From contig NZ_LT827015.1 of the NCBI RefSeq assembly GCF_900169075.1, forward strand, positions 248,001 to 312,000: 64,000 bases of DNA. Reading direction: 5' to 3'. How positions within the stretch are numbered: the stretch's first letter is position 1; the number at the start of each line of letters is the position of its first letter. Source of the DNA: Chryseobacterium phocaeense (GTDB taxonomy: Bacteria > Bacteroidota > Bacteroidia > Flavobacteriales > Weeksellaceae). This document shows, one piece after another, positions 17,366 through 25,351 of the stretch. The translations under genes were made by a program, and so were the position numbers. The notes below the pieces were generated by a model. That model searched no databases and had not been told where the DNA came from. It saw only the letters and a program-made list of their open reading frames with translations.

Positions 17366-17460
17366 CCCTGCTTGCGCTAGCATCCTCGCTCATGCTACAA
17401 TAAAATAAACCACTGTTTTCCGCAGTGGTTTATCATTTCATCTCAAACTTCTATATTTAC
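17366..17460 (+). repeat. Cassette boundary 5: REP-like unit and 25-bp hairpin closing the array
   Basis: The REP-like part (cttgcgctagcatcctcgctcatgct) and the hairpin at 17407-17431 are followed by tatcattt...ctatatttacc, as in the other leaders. Here the leader runs into the promoter region of a lipoprotein gene instead of an rhs fragment, so this copy probably shows the ancestral flank. Confidence 0.8.
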
Positions 17461-17485
17461 CAACCCCTTAAAACCTCACACTCCC

Positions 17486-18049
17486 ATGAAAAACAAAACC
17501 CTCCAAACCATTGCCGCTTTCCTCCTTTTAATTTCCCTTTCCTGCACCAGCTATATCAAACCCATCCACACAGAACCTGTGTCCGGCGCTGAAAATATCA
17601 CAAGGAAATTAATCCTTCAGGACGAAACAATGGAAGTTAATTTTTACGGAGATTATATATTCGACAAGGTAGATAGGAACCTGATCTTTTTTACCAATAA
17701 GGATGTTGGCAGGATTTTAAGTAGCCTTCATATAAAACCTTCTTCCCAGGTTCTTTTCACCTACACCAAATCCAGTATTTACAACAATATGCTGGGCTTT
17801 TATTACCAGGGGAAAACGTTGCAGGATATAAAGAATAATATATCCGGTAAAACGCCTGAAAAAGAGATGCAGGGCGGACTTCTTTACACCTGTCAATACA
17901 AGAGCTTTTACATTATGGACTGGTATAAGGAGGAAGAAAAGGGGGTAGTTCGATTTATTTCAGTAAATAATTCTGCAAAACAGTCCGTTGATAAATTCAG
18001 GCTGGAAAATACCAATGTATTTTTTGAAATCAATTCTTTTTGGAAATAA
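17486..18049 (+). CDS. Lipoprotein of unknown function
   Basis: This 187-residue protein has a lipoprotein signal (lipobox LISLSC, Cys near residue 20). The mature protein shows IFFTNKDVGRILSSLHI and MQGGLLYTCQYKSFYIMDWY. I recognise no family. Its upstream DNA carries the same hairpin and tatatttac leader as the toxin cassettes, so it is the right-hand flank of the array and not obviously a toxin or immunity gene. Confidence 0.65.
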   Translation: MKNKTLQTIAAFLLLISLSCTSYIKPIHTEPVSGAENITRKLILQDETMEVNFYGDYIFDKVDRNLIFFTNKDVGRILSSLHIKPSSQVLFTYTKSSIYNNMLGFYYQGKTLQDIKNNISGKTPEKEMQGGLLYTCQYKSFYIMDWYKEEEKGVVRFISVNNSAKQSVDKFRLENTNVFFEINSFWK

Positions 18050-18124
18050 GCATTGTCCCGATCTTCTTTTCTTTTTTAAGGGAAATATTTGACTTTTAGT
18101 GAGCAGGATCACTGTTTTGTTTGG

Positions 18125-18132
18125 TATATTTG
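18125..18132 (+). promoter_or_regulatory. -7 element (TATATTTG) of the M20 peptidase gene
   Basis: TATATTTG lies 31 bases before ATG 18164. It excludes the longer reading frame from 18089, which would start upstream of the promoter. Confidence 0.55.
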
Positions 18133-18163
18133 TGAGACCGTCACCACACAAAAATTTATTGCC

Positions 18164-19696
18164 ATGAAAAAGTTCCTGTTAATCCTTCTGGGGATCCTTG
18201 TTATTTTGGTTGCCGTACTGCTGATCAAAATGTACACCTATCCGTTTAAAAAAAATACAGCTGCAAGCTCTGAGGGGTGGAAACCTGTAAAGAATGATTC
18301 AGCCCTGATGCGTTTTTCAGGCGGCCTTAAAATTCCTACCGTTTCTACCGGAAGCTTGGGAGAATTCAATTATGCTCCATTTGATCAGTTTAAAGAATAT
18401 CTGAAAATGTCATATCCTTTAGTCTATCAAAGCACCGAAAATATGGAGATCAACACCCATGCTTTGGTATTCAGGCTTAAAGGGAGCAATCCGTCGCTGG
18501 AGCCTGTACTTTTCCTTTCTCACATCGATGTAGTCCCTCCCGGGGATGCTGATGTAAAAAATACTCAGCAGAATATTTTCAGACCCGATGACCAGCCGAT
18601 GCCTCCTGTTTCCGAAGTGGCCGAAGACTGGGATTTTGAACCTTTTTCTGGAACAGTAGCCCATGGAAGAATCTACGGAAGGGGAGCCATTGATATGAAG
18701 GGAATGCTGTTTTCCCTCATGGAATCCATGAACAATCTGGTTAAAAGCAAAAAAGTTCCCAAAAGAGATATCTATCTGGCATTCGGTTTCGATGAAGAAG
18801 TAGGCGGACAAAAAGGAGCGGGACAGATTGCGGATTATTTTAAGAAAAAAGGACTAAAGTTTGAGGCGGTATACGACGAAGGCGGCCTTATTATGCGGAA
18901 AGGAAATATAGCGGGAGTAGACTCTGACGTAGCGGTAGTAGGTTGCGCAGAAAAAGGATTTTTATCTGCAAAAATCAAGGTGAAAGGACTTGGAGGACAT
19001 TCCTCAATGCCGCCCATGGAAAGTGCAATAGGAAAGGCCGCAATCATCATGCAGCGCCTGGAAGACGATCAGATGAAACCGGAGATTACCCCATTGATCA
19101 AAGAATTTTTTGATAATATCGGCGGATCCATGCCGTTTACCAGCAGGCTGGCCATTTCAAATCAGTGGCTCCTGAAACCGCTCCTTTTATCGCAGCTGAC
19201 AAAAAATAACACCACCAATGCCCTGGTACGAACCACCACCGCATTAACGATGATGAAAGGAAGTGACGGAACCAACGTCCTTTCTCCTGAAGTAGAATTT
19301 GTAGTCAATTTCAGGCTTCTTCCCGGAAACAGTTTAAAGGATGTCCGGGAGCATATTGCTCAGGCAACAAAAGGTTTTGATGTTGAAGTGGAAGAAATCG
19401 ATAATACAAGGGAAGCTTCTGCCGTTTCTCCTTCCAATACTAAAAGTTTTAAGCTGATAGAAGCCGGTGTAAAGGAAATTTATCCGGGTGCCATTGTAAC
19501 GCCCTATCTTACCATGGCCGGAACCGATGCCTATAAATACCAGATCGTAAGTAAAAATATATACAGGTTCATGCCCATCCTGATCAACAAATCAGAGCAG
19601 CAAAGCATCCACAGCACCAACGAATACCTGAGCATCGAAAATTACCTGAAGATGATCCATTACTTTGAGTTTATGATGACGAATTACGACAAGTAG
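18164..19696 (+). CDS. M20 family carboxypeptidase (CPS1/PM20D1-like), membrane-anchored
   Basis: I start at ATG 18164 (MKKFLLILLGILVILVAVLL), giving 510 residues with an N-terminal signal anchor, likely facing the periplasm. The zinc-site motifs of M20 peptidases are present: LSHIDVVPPG (His and Asp), YGRGAIDMKG (bridging Asp), GFDEEVGG (general-base Glu pair) and, near the C terminus, a His in IHSTNEYL. The dimerisation domain starts after KVKGLGGHSSMPP. The length fits the CPS1/PM20D1 subgroup. The substrate is probably a peptide or N-acyl amino acid; the exact one cannot be told. Confidence 0.85.
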   Translation: MKKFLLILLGILVILVAVLLIKMYTYPFKKNTAASSEGWKPVKNDSALMRFSGGLKIPTVSTGSLGEFNYAPFDQFKEYLKMSYPLVYQSTENMEINTHALVFRLKGSNPSLEPVLFLSHIDVVPPGDADVKNTQQNIFRPDDQPMPPVSEVAEDWDFEPFSGTVAHGRIYGRGAIDMKGMLFSLMESMNNLVKSKKVPKRDIYLAFGFDEEVGGQKGAGQIADYFKKKGLKFEAVYDEGGLIMRKGNIAGVDSDVAVVGCAEKGFLSAKIKVKGLGGHSSMPPMESAIGKAAIIMQRLEDDQMKPEITPLIKEFFDNIGGSMPFTSRLAISNQWLLKPLLLSQLTKNNTTNALVRTTTALTMMKGSDGTNVLSPEVEFVVNFRLLPGNSLKDVREHIAQATKGFDVEVEEIDNTREASAVSPSNTKSFKLIEAGVKEIYPGAIVTPYLTMAGTDAYKYQIVSKNIYRFMPILINKSEQQSIHSTNEYLSIENYLKMIHYFEFMMTNYDK

Positions 19697-19920
19697 GTTG
19701 GGTTTGAGAGTTGTTTTGAGTTATGAATTATGAGTGATGGGTTTCTGGATACAGAATATGATGGGAGTGTCAGAGGGTTAGAGCATTTTAGAGTTTTTGG
19801 ATCCGGAAATATTGAATAAACAAACATCCTGTGGCAGAGGTCCTCGAAGCCACCACTACTAAAACCTCCTGTCTGACATCTGATGTCTGAAATCTGAAAT
19901 CTTGCATGTGAGAACAAACA
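19697..19920. repeat. Composite intergenic repeat A, copy 1
   Basis: The block contains gttgttttgagttatgaat and tatgagtgatgg words, the hairpin gtggcagaggtcctcgaagccac (19831-19854), then tctgacatctgatgtctgaa-type runs. The same parts in the same order occur at 22838-23080 and 54715-54985, and in inverted orientation at 49440-49646. Confidence 0.7.
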
Positions 19921-19930
19921 AAAAAATAAC

Positions 19931-19965
19931 ACGTCAAGTTTTGTCGCATTACCGCAATAGCTTTG
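19931..19965 (+). promoter_or_regulatory. 35-base promoter-like element, copy 2
   Basis: The block acgtcaagttttgtcg ... tagctttg has the same length and layout as 66-100 and ends in a TAnnTTTG match 21 bases before the next ATG. Confidence 0.45.
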
Positions 19966-19986
19966 TCATATCAAAATTACAGAGCT

Positions 19987-20685
19987 ATGGAATTGCCGTT
20001 TTATTTAACATTTAAAGAATTTGAAAGCCATTATTACGATACACTTGAAAAATGGTTTGAAGAATACCATAATGCGAGTGAAATCGATTATCTGAAGGCA
20101 CTTGCAGATCTTTACAGCCCGTATCTGTATTACAGTTTTGCGGATGACAAGCTTATGGCTGATGCGTCCATGGAGATCAAGGACTGCTTTTTTCCTTATC
20201 ATGAAAAAATCGGGATTTCTTTCTGCCCCACCTGTGAAAATGGGAAAACCCCCAAAACAACCAAAGGAATGAACCATATATTTGAATGGAAAACCATCAC
20301 TATGATGGAATATGCCCAGCATATCTTGGATAAAATCAACCGGCATATGCTGAAAAGCGGAAGTGAACCGGGAAATAAAACAGTTCTGGATTATATCAAT
20401 GATCGTGAGATCATCACTTCAAGAGAAGGAGCAGGATATTGTGTGAATTACAGCAGACATCAGGCCGCAGTTCCTTTTTTGAAAGCCTATCTGCCTTGTT
20501 ACGGACAGACTGTTAATATTGCGGTGTACAGGGACTTTATCTTTTCCGTTGCTCAGATTGCAGAATACATCGACAGAAAACTTAAAGCTGTAAAGGCTTT
20601 TGAATATACTTCTTACATAAAACTGAAATCCGAAGCTAAATTCAAAGTACAGATGAGCCACCAGTTTCTCACCATCTGCAATTAA
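19987..20685 (+). CDS. Protein of unknown function
   Basis: I start at ATG 19987 (MELPFYLTFKEF), not the TTG at 19963, which lies inside the promoter-like element; this gives 232 residues. The N-terminal half is aromatic and acidic. It has CPTCENG near residue 80 but no partner Cys pair to make a convincing zinc site. A second region reads REGAGYCVNYSRHQAAVPFL. No signal peptide or membrane segment is present. The function is unknown to me. Confidence 0.6.
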   Translation: MELPFYLTFKEFESHYYDTLEKWFEEYHNASEIDYLKALADLYSPYLYYSFADDKLMADASMEIKDCFFPYHEKIGISFCPTCENGKTPKTTKGMNHIFEWKTITMMEYAQHILDKINRHMLKSGSEPGNKTVLDYINDREIITSREGAGYCVNYSRHQAAVPFLKAYLPCYGQTVNIAVYRDFIFSVAQIAEYIDRKLKAVKAFEYTSYIKLKSEAKFKVQMSHQFLTICN

Positions 20686-20747
20686 AATTTTACACCAAAC
20701 ATTCATATCTAATTATATTGTGGAAGATCCGGACAGGTCCTCCAGAC

Positions 20748-20774
20748 AAATCCCGGCATTGCTGTCGGGATTTT
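20748..20774 (+). terminator. Rho-independent terminator
   Basis: The hairpin aaatcccggca / tgtcgggattt with one G-T mismatch is followed by ttgttt. It lies 63 bases past the preceding gene's stop. Confidence 0.65.
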
Positions 20775-20923
20775 GTTTAATTAATTCAAAGATAATAATA
20801 GGGATATTTTAGAGTGGAAATTAACAGTAGCAGTCAGTTCCGGTATATTATATATGAAAATTGTATAAAAATAGCAAAACGAAAAAGCCTTAAACAATTA
20901 AGTTTAAGACTTTTATAAATTTG

Positions 20924-21010
20924 CAGAGAGGAAGGGATTCGAACCCTCGATACAGTTACCCGTATACTACCTTTCCAGGGTAGCTCCTTCAACCACTCGG
21001 ACACCTCTCT
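20924..21010 (-). tRNA. tRNA-Ser (GGA anticodon)
   Basis: On the minus strand the acceptor arms AGAGAGG and CCTCTCT pair fully. The anticodon arm is CTACC-CTGGAAA-GGTAG, with anticodon GGA (bases 20974-20976), which reads UCC and UCU. A long variable arm (TATACGGGTAACTGTAT region) and the T arm GAGGGTTCGAATCCCTT mark a class II serine tRNA of 87 bases. CCA is not encoded. Confidence 0.95.
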
Positions 21011-21066
21011 ATTTGAGATTGCAAAAATAAGGTAATTTCTGGAATCTGCAAATTATTATTGAAAAA

Positions 21067-22083
21067 TTACTCAGTTATTTCTCCACAAAGGCTTCTGCTG
21101 AAGTTATCCGCGAAAGTTCCCTCATAATTTGGATTGTCAATCAGGTGCATGGCTTTGGTGATTGCGCTCTCTGCAGTGATGTCCTTTCCGCTTATCGCTC
21201 CGATTCTTGAAAATATATTGCTGTTCTCATATTTTCCAAATGAAATACCACCTGATATACACTGACTTACCACCACGATCTCAGTTCCGTTGCTTCTGAT
21301 TTCCTCAAGGGTCTGCTGTGTTTTTTCACTGCTGAAAATAGTTCCGGAACCGAAAACCTGAAGGATCAGAACCTTCATTTTCGGGATTTCTTTAAAGTGG
21401 CTCAGATGCATCCCCGGGAAAATCCTCCAGAACAGAATATCTTCAGAAATATGTTCATCCACATGGAATTCCACATCCGGATCACAGCGGTACAGATTGT
21501 CCTTGATAATATTTAAATGAACCCCTGATTGCCCAAGGATAGGGTAGTTCGGGCTTGAATAGGCATCAAAATACTCCGCAGAATATTTCAGGGTTCTGTT
21601 CCCCCTTAATAATTTATACTCAAAATACACGGCAACTTCCTGGATCACCGCTTCATCATTTTCATAAAGACTGGCGTAATAAAGGCTGGTCAAAAGATTT
21701 TCCTTTGCATCTGTTCTCAGGTCTCCGATTGGAAGCTGCGACCCTGTCATAATTACAGGTTTTCTGAGGCCTTTCAGCATAAAACTCAGCGCAGAAGCCG
21801 TATAAGACATTGTATCTGTCCCGTGCAGAATCAGAAAGCCGTCATACAATTCATAATTTTTAAGAATATAGTTGGCGATCACCTTCCATTCCTCAGGCCC
21901 CATATCCGAAGAGTCCAGCGGTTTTGCGAACGGATGTACAAAAACTTCGCATTCCATTAATTTCATTTCAGGCATTTTTTCGAAAATATTTCCGAAGTCA
22001 AATGCGCGGAGACTTCCGGTTTCATAATCTTTTTCCATACCGATGGTTCCTCCGGTATAAATGAGCAGGACTTTTCGTTTCAT
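21067..22083 (-). CDS. ansA: Type I (cytoplasmic) L-asparaginase
   Basis: This 338-residue protein has no signal peptide, as in the cytosolic AnsA group. It hydrolyses asparagine to aspartate and ammonia. Key motifs are IYTGGTIGM near residue 10 (nucleophile Thr) and ILHGTDTMSYTAS near residue 85 (second catalytic Thr with Asp). PVIMTGSQLPIGDLRTDAKE is also typical. It diverges from trmH, with -7 elements only 3 bp apart. The tRNA-Ser gene lies just downstream. Confidence 0.92.
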   Translation of the reverse strand: MKRKVLLIYTGGTIGMEKDYETGSLRAFDFGNIFEKMPEMKLMECEVFVHPFAKPLDSSDMGPEEWKVIANYILKNYELYDGFLILHGTDTMSYTASALSFMLKGLRKPVIMTGSQLPIGDLRTDAKENLLTSLYYASLYENDEAVIQEVAVYFEYKLLRGNRTLKYSAEYFDAYSSPNYPILGQSGVHLNIIKDNLYRCDPDVEFHVDEHISEDILFWRIFPGMHLSHFKEIPKMKVLILQVFGSGTIFSSEKTQQTLEEIRSNGTEIVVVSQCISGGISFGKYENSNIFSRIGAISGKDITAESAITKAMHLIDNPNYEGTFADNFSRSLCGEITE

Positions 22084-22129
22084 GAATTACTTTTTTCTAA
22101 GAAATTGAGCCTCGTTCAGGTTCATAGCC

Positions 22130-22148
22130 CAAAATTACGTTAAATTTG
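22130..22148. promoter_or_regulatory. Back-to-back -7 elements of ansA and trmH
   Basis: CAAAATTA at 22130-22137 is TAATTTTG on the minus strand (ansA). TAAATTTG at 22141-22148 serves trmH on the plus strand. The trmH leader is short, about 17 bases. The two promoters interlock, so polymerase binding to one probably excludes the other. Confidence 0.55.
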
Positions 22149-22165
22149 CAAAGATTTGAAAATGA

Positions 22166-22837
22166 ATGGAAGATTTAGCGAAAACTTTTGAATATTTAAA
22201 GCAGTTTTTAACCGAAGAAAGATTACAGAAAATCGAGCATTTTTCTCAGGAAAGTTCGGATTTTGTGCTTCCTGTTGTGGAAGATATTTATCAGTTCAGA
22301 AATGCTGCAGCCATTGTACGCTCCGTAGAAGCCTGTGGTTTTCATAAAGTGGTGGCTTTGCAGGAAGAATATAGTTTTGAACCGAATCTGCGCGTTACAA
22401 AAGGTGCTGATACCTGGGTTGAAGTTGAGAAACTTCCCAGAAATAGGGAATCTTTTCAGAAAATCAAAGACAGAGGCTATAAAATAGTCGTTGTTTCATT
22501 AGAAAACAATGCGAAAATGCTGCCTGAGTATGAAATCACCGAGCCGATTGCTTTAGTATTCGGAACCGAAATGGAAGGCGTTTCCCAGGAAATCTTAGAC
22601 TTTGCAGATGAAACACTGGCCATTCCCATGTATGGTTTTACCAGAAGCTTCAATGTATCGGTAGCTGCTTCCATCTGTATGTATGAATTGAAGCAAAAGC
22701 TCATAAAATCCGATATTGAGTATAAATTAAACGAAGAAAAGCTGTTGAGAATGAAAATTCTCTGGGCCGTTAATTCAATCCGAAGCGGACAACAGATTTT
22801 TGAAAAATACCTTAAGGATCATCAACTGGAATTCTGA
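22166..22837 (+). CDS. trmH: TrmH-like tRNA 2'-O-methyltransferase (SpoU family)
   Basis: The product has 223 residues, the usual TrmH size. The three SpoU motifs are present: NAAAIVRSVEACG near residue 45 (catalytic Arg), LVFGTEMEGVS near 130, and IPMYGFTRSFNVSVAASICM near 150 (AdoMet knot). Members methylate the 2'-oxygen of guanosine 18 in tRNA. The assignment to Gm18 rather than another nucleotide is from family resemblance. An ATG four bases upstream is in another frame. Confidence 0.82.
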   Translation: MEDLAKTFEYLKQFLTEERLQKIEHFSQESSDFVLPVVEDIYQFRNAAAIVRSVEACGFHKVVALQEEYSFEPNLRVTKGADTWVEVEKLPRNRESFQKIKDRGYKIVVVSLENNAKMLPEYEITEPIALVFGTEMEGVSQEILDFADETLAIPMYGFTRSFNVSVAASICMYELKQKLIKSDIEYKLNEEKLLRMKILWAVNSIRSGQQIFEKYLKDHQLEF

Positions 22838-23080
22838 CGGAGTTCACGAGTCAGAGAGTAGAAGAGTTTGAGAGTGGGAGTGTTTGAGAGTTGTTTTGAG
22901 TTATTAATGATGAGCTTAGGGTTATAGGTTTAGAGAGTTTGAAATTTTTTTGTCTGTAAACGAAAATGAAATATTGAATGTGAAACAACACTTGGTGGCT
23001 GAGGCTCCCGAAGCCACCAATAATATCTCCCGTCTAACTGTAAATCTGATATCTGAAATCTGAAATCTGAAGTCTAACCT
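22838..23080. repeat. Composite intergenic repeat A, copy 2
   Basis: This block contains gagttgttttgagttattaa, the hairpin ttggtggct ... agccaccaa (22992-23020, perfect 9-bp arms) and tctgatatctgaaatctgaa runs, as in copy 1. It fills the space between trmH and the convergent rsmE. Confidence 0.7.
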
Positions 23081-23779
23081 CTAACCTCTCATCAAAAAAT
23101 AATTCCACGCCGCCACAAATACCCCTGCCGTTTCAGTTCTCAGTCTTTGACTTCCCAGTGAAACAGCCTTGATATTGTTCTCTGCCAGAAATGAAATTTC
23201 CTTTTCCGAAAAATCTCCTTCAGGTCCAATTAGAAAAGTAATCTGTTCCAAAGCAGGAATATTTTTAAGGTCAATTCTTTCCAGATTTTCATGACAGTGT
23301 GCCACAAAAGTATGTCTTGGGTCAATGTTTTTTAAGAAGTCGGTAAGCTTCACCGCATCATGGATAATAGGAAAATGAAACCTTAAACTCTGTTTGGATG
23401 CCGCAATTGCCTGTTTCCTGATCTTATCTATATTAATATTCTTACGTTCCGTTTTCTCTGTAATAATAATACTGATCTCAGAAATACCCATTTCAACGGC
23501 TTTTTCCACAAAAAACTCTATTCTGTCAATATTTTTCGTCGGAGCAATAGCAATATGAAGCTTAGGATTAAAATCAGGAGTTCCACTTTTTATTTCAGAA
23601 ACTTCCAGACCGGCTTTCTTTCCTTCAATAACCAATTTTCCGGACGCAACGTTTCCCTTTCCATCCGTCACATGAATATCTTCACCATTTTTCATACGAA
23701 GAACTTTCACAATGTGCTGTTGCTCTTCGTCATTGATAATTACGTTGTTGTTTTCTATATGTCCGTAGAATAATTTCAT
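23081..23779 (-). CDS. rsmE: 16S rRNA (uracil-1498-N3)-methyltransferase
   Basis: The 232-residue protein matches RsmE in length. An N-terminal PUA-like part (EEQQHIVKVLRMKNGEDIHV) precedes the SPOUT domain. Hallmarks are GISEISIIITEKTERK, KQSLRFHFP, LIGPEGDFSEKE near residue 190 and SLGSQRLRTETAGVFVAAW near the C terminus, which build the knotted AdoMet site. It methylates U1498 of 16S rRNA. Confidence 0.92.
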   Translation of the reverse strand: MKLFYGHIENNNVIINDEEQQHIVKVLRMKNGEDIHVTDGKGNVASGKLVIEGKKAGLEVSEIKSGTPDFNPKLHIAIAPTKNIDRIEFFVEKAVEMGISEISIIITEKTERKNINIDKIRKQAIAASKQSLRFHFPIIHDAVKLTDFLKNIDPRHTFVAHCHENLERIDLKNIPALEQITFLIGPEGDFSEKEISFLAENNIKAVSLGSQRLRTETAGVFVAAWNYFLMRG

Positions 23780-23839
23780 AGTTTGTTTTGGCTAAAAGGT
23801 AGAAAAGCTAAATTGCAAAATGGCCTCTTTCAGACTTTT

Positions 23840-24211
23840 TTACAATACACTTCCTTTGTTCAAAGTTTTACTTAATGCGTTGAGTTGATTGGAAATACTT
23901 TCTGCCTGAATTCTTAGTGATTTATAATTTTCATCGTCCAGAAATTCAAGATCATTTGAGAGGATGAGAAAATTAATAACTTCTATACAGCTTCCAAAAG
24001 CAATATTGATAAATCTTAATTTCTCTTTTTCAGTAGATCTGCACATTCCTTCTGCAATATTAGCTGTTATGCTTGTTGATGCCCGTCGTATCTGAGTGGT
24101 AATCCCAAACTTTTCACTTTCAGGAAAGTTATGAGAAGTTTTATAAATATCCTTCACCAAATTTCTGGCATTATTCCATACGTCAAGCTTTTCAAAATAA
24201 AATTTATACAT
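23840..24211 (-). CDS. Four-helix-bundle protein (23S rRNA intervening-sequence protein family)
   Basis: This 123-residue protein has the family pattern: YFEKLDVWNNARNLVKDIY at the N terminus, FGITTQIRRASTSITANIAE in the middle and a final helix. Members are encoded within 23S rRNA intervening sequences in some bacteria and free-standing in others; this copy is free-standing. Their molecular role is unsettled. It sits between rsmE and tsaD, all on the minus strand. Confidence 0.85.
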   Translation of the reverse strand: MYKFYFEKLDVWNNARNLVKDIYKTSHNFPESEKFGITTQIRRASTSITANIAEGMCRSTEKEKLRFINIAFGSCIEVINFLILSNDLEFLDDENYKSLRIQAESISNQLNALSKTLNKGSVL

Positions 24212-24254
24212 TTTTCCATCATTTGCTGTGCTTTAAATTTAAAATAAGAAAAGC

Positions 24255-24330
24255 AAATGAGCAAATTAGCTGATCTGCAAATTCGCCCATTAGCCTTTTC
24301 GCAGTTTCGCCCTTTCACCTTTTTGCCCTC
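24255..24330. repeat. Word-type intergenic repeat B, partial copy
   Basis: Words such as gcaaattagctgatctgcaa, attcgcccattagcc and tttcgccctttcacc recur in the longer blocks at 46797-46956 and 55585-55754. All three stand immediately downstream of a minus-strand gene. Confidence 0.55.
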
Positions 24331-25347
24331 TTACAAATCATACTTCGCCGTTGCCGAAATTCTCATATCCGTAAACTCCCCCCTTTCAAATTTCAGCTGG
24401 GCTACCATGGCGATCATTGCAGCATTGTCTGTGGTGTATTCAAATTTTGGGATATAGATATTCCAGCCGAGTTTTTCTCTGTTGTCTTCCATTGCTTTTC
24501 GTAAAGCGGAATTGGCGGAAACTCCTCCGGCGATGGCGACTTCTTTTATGTTCAGTTCTTTGGCGGCTTTTTCAAGTTTGGCCATCAGAATTTCAATAAT
24601 GGTTCTCTGAATGGAAGCACACAGGTCATTGAGGTTTTCTTTGATGAAATCAGGATTTTTTTTCACTTCCTTCTGAATGAAATACAGGACCGAAGTTTTG
24701 ATCCCGCTGAATGAATAATCGTAATTTTCCATTCTTGGTTTGTTGAAGGTAAAAGCGTCAGGGTTTCCTTCTTTAGCCAGGCGGTCTATGATAGGTCCGG
24801 CAGGATAGTCGAGGTCGAAAATTTTTCCTATTTTATCAAAGGCTTCGCCTGCAGCATCGTCTATGGTTTTCCCGATAATTTCCATGTCAAAATAATCCTT
24901 AACCACCACAATCATGGTGTGGCCGCCGCTTACGGTAAGACACAGAAACGGGAATTTTGGCGGCATAGGATTTGCATCGTCAATGAAATGGGCTAAAATG
25001 TGGGCCTGGAGATGGTTAACTTCAATCAACGGAACATTTAAGCTCATAGCCAGAGACTTGGCAAATGATGTTCCCACAAGAAGTGATCCTAAAAGTCCGG
25101 GACCGCGTGTAAATCCTATAGCTGAAATAGCATTTTGTTGTATATTTGCTTTAGTAATAGATTTTTCAACAACGGGGATTATATTTTGCTGATGCGCTCG
25201 CGATGCCAGTTCAGGCACTACGCCTCCATATTCTTTATGGATAGCCTGATTCGCGGCAATGTTTGATAGAATACAGTTTCCCTTGATGATAGCTGCTGAG
25301 GTGTCGTCGCAGGACGATTCAATACCTAAAATTATAGAGTCGCTCAT
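24331..25347 (-). CDS. tsaD: tRNA N6-threonylcarbamoyladenosine transferase TsaD
   Basis: I start at ATG 25347 (MSDSIILGIESSCDDTSAA), giving 338 residues; the upstream in-frame codons are not family-like and cross the promoter. The metal-binding histidines are in EVNHLQAHILAHF near residue 110. The ASKHA signatures FPFLCLTVSGGHTM and EVAIAGGVSANSALR are present. TsaD, with TsaB, TsaC and TsaE, installs t6A at A37 of ANN-decoding tRNAs and is nearly always essential. It diverges from the tamB-like gene across 4 bp. Confidence 0.95.
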   Translation of the reverse strand: MSDSIILGIESSCDDTSAAIIKGNCILSNIAANQAIHKEYGGVVPELASRAHQQNIIPVVEKSITKANIQQNAISAIGFTRGPGLLGSLLVGTSFAKSLAMSLNVPLIEVNHLQAHILAHFIDDANPMPPKFPFLCLTVSGGHTMIVVVKDYFDMEIIGKTIDDAAGEAFDKIGKIFDLDYPAGPIIDRLAKEGNPDAFTFNKPRMENYDYSFSGIKTSVLYFIQKEVKKNPDFIKENLNDLCASIQRTIIEILMAKLEKAAKELNIKEVAIAGGVSANSALRKAMEDNREKLGWNIYIPKFEYTTDNAAMIAMVAQLKFERGEFTDMRISATAKYDL

Positions 25348-25351
25348 AATA

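Noticed and set aside
10381..17460. Array considered as a true integron or as insertion sequences
   Set aside because: No integrase or transposase gene, no attC-type core sites and no target duplications are seen. The repeats contain rhs coding sequence, so homologous recombination is the simpler explanation.
19684..19932. 82-codon minus-strand ORF in repeat A
   Set aside because: It is composed of repeat A sequence, overlaps the stop of the M20 gene and is not conserved as a frame in the other copies.
25259..25351. N-terminal extension of the tamB-like frame into tsaD
   Set aside because: The extra 31 codons lie antisense to the conserved tsaD start and have no plausible initiation; ATG 25352 fits better.
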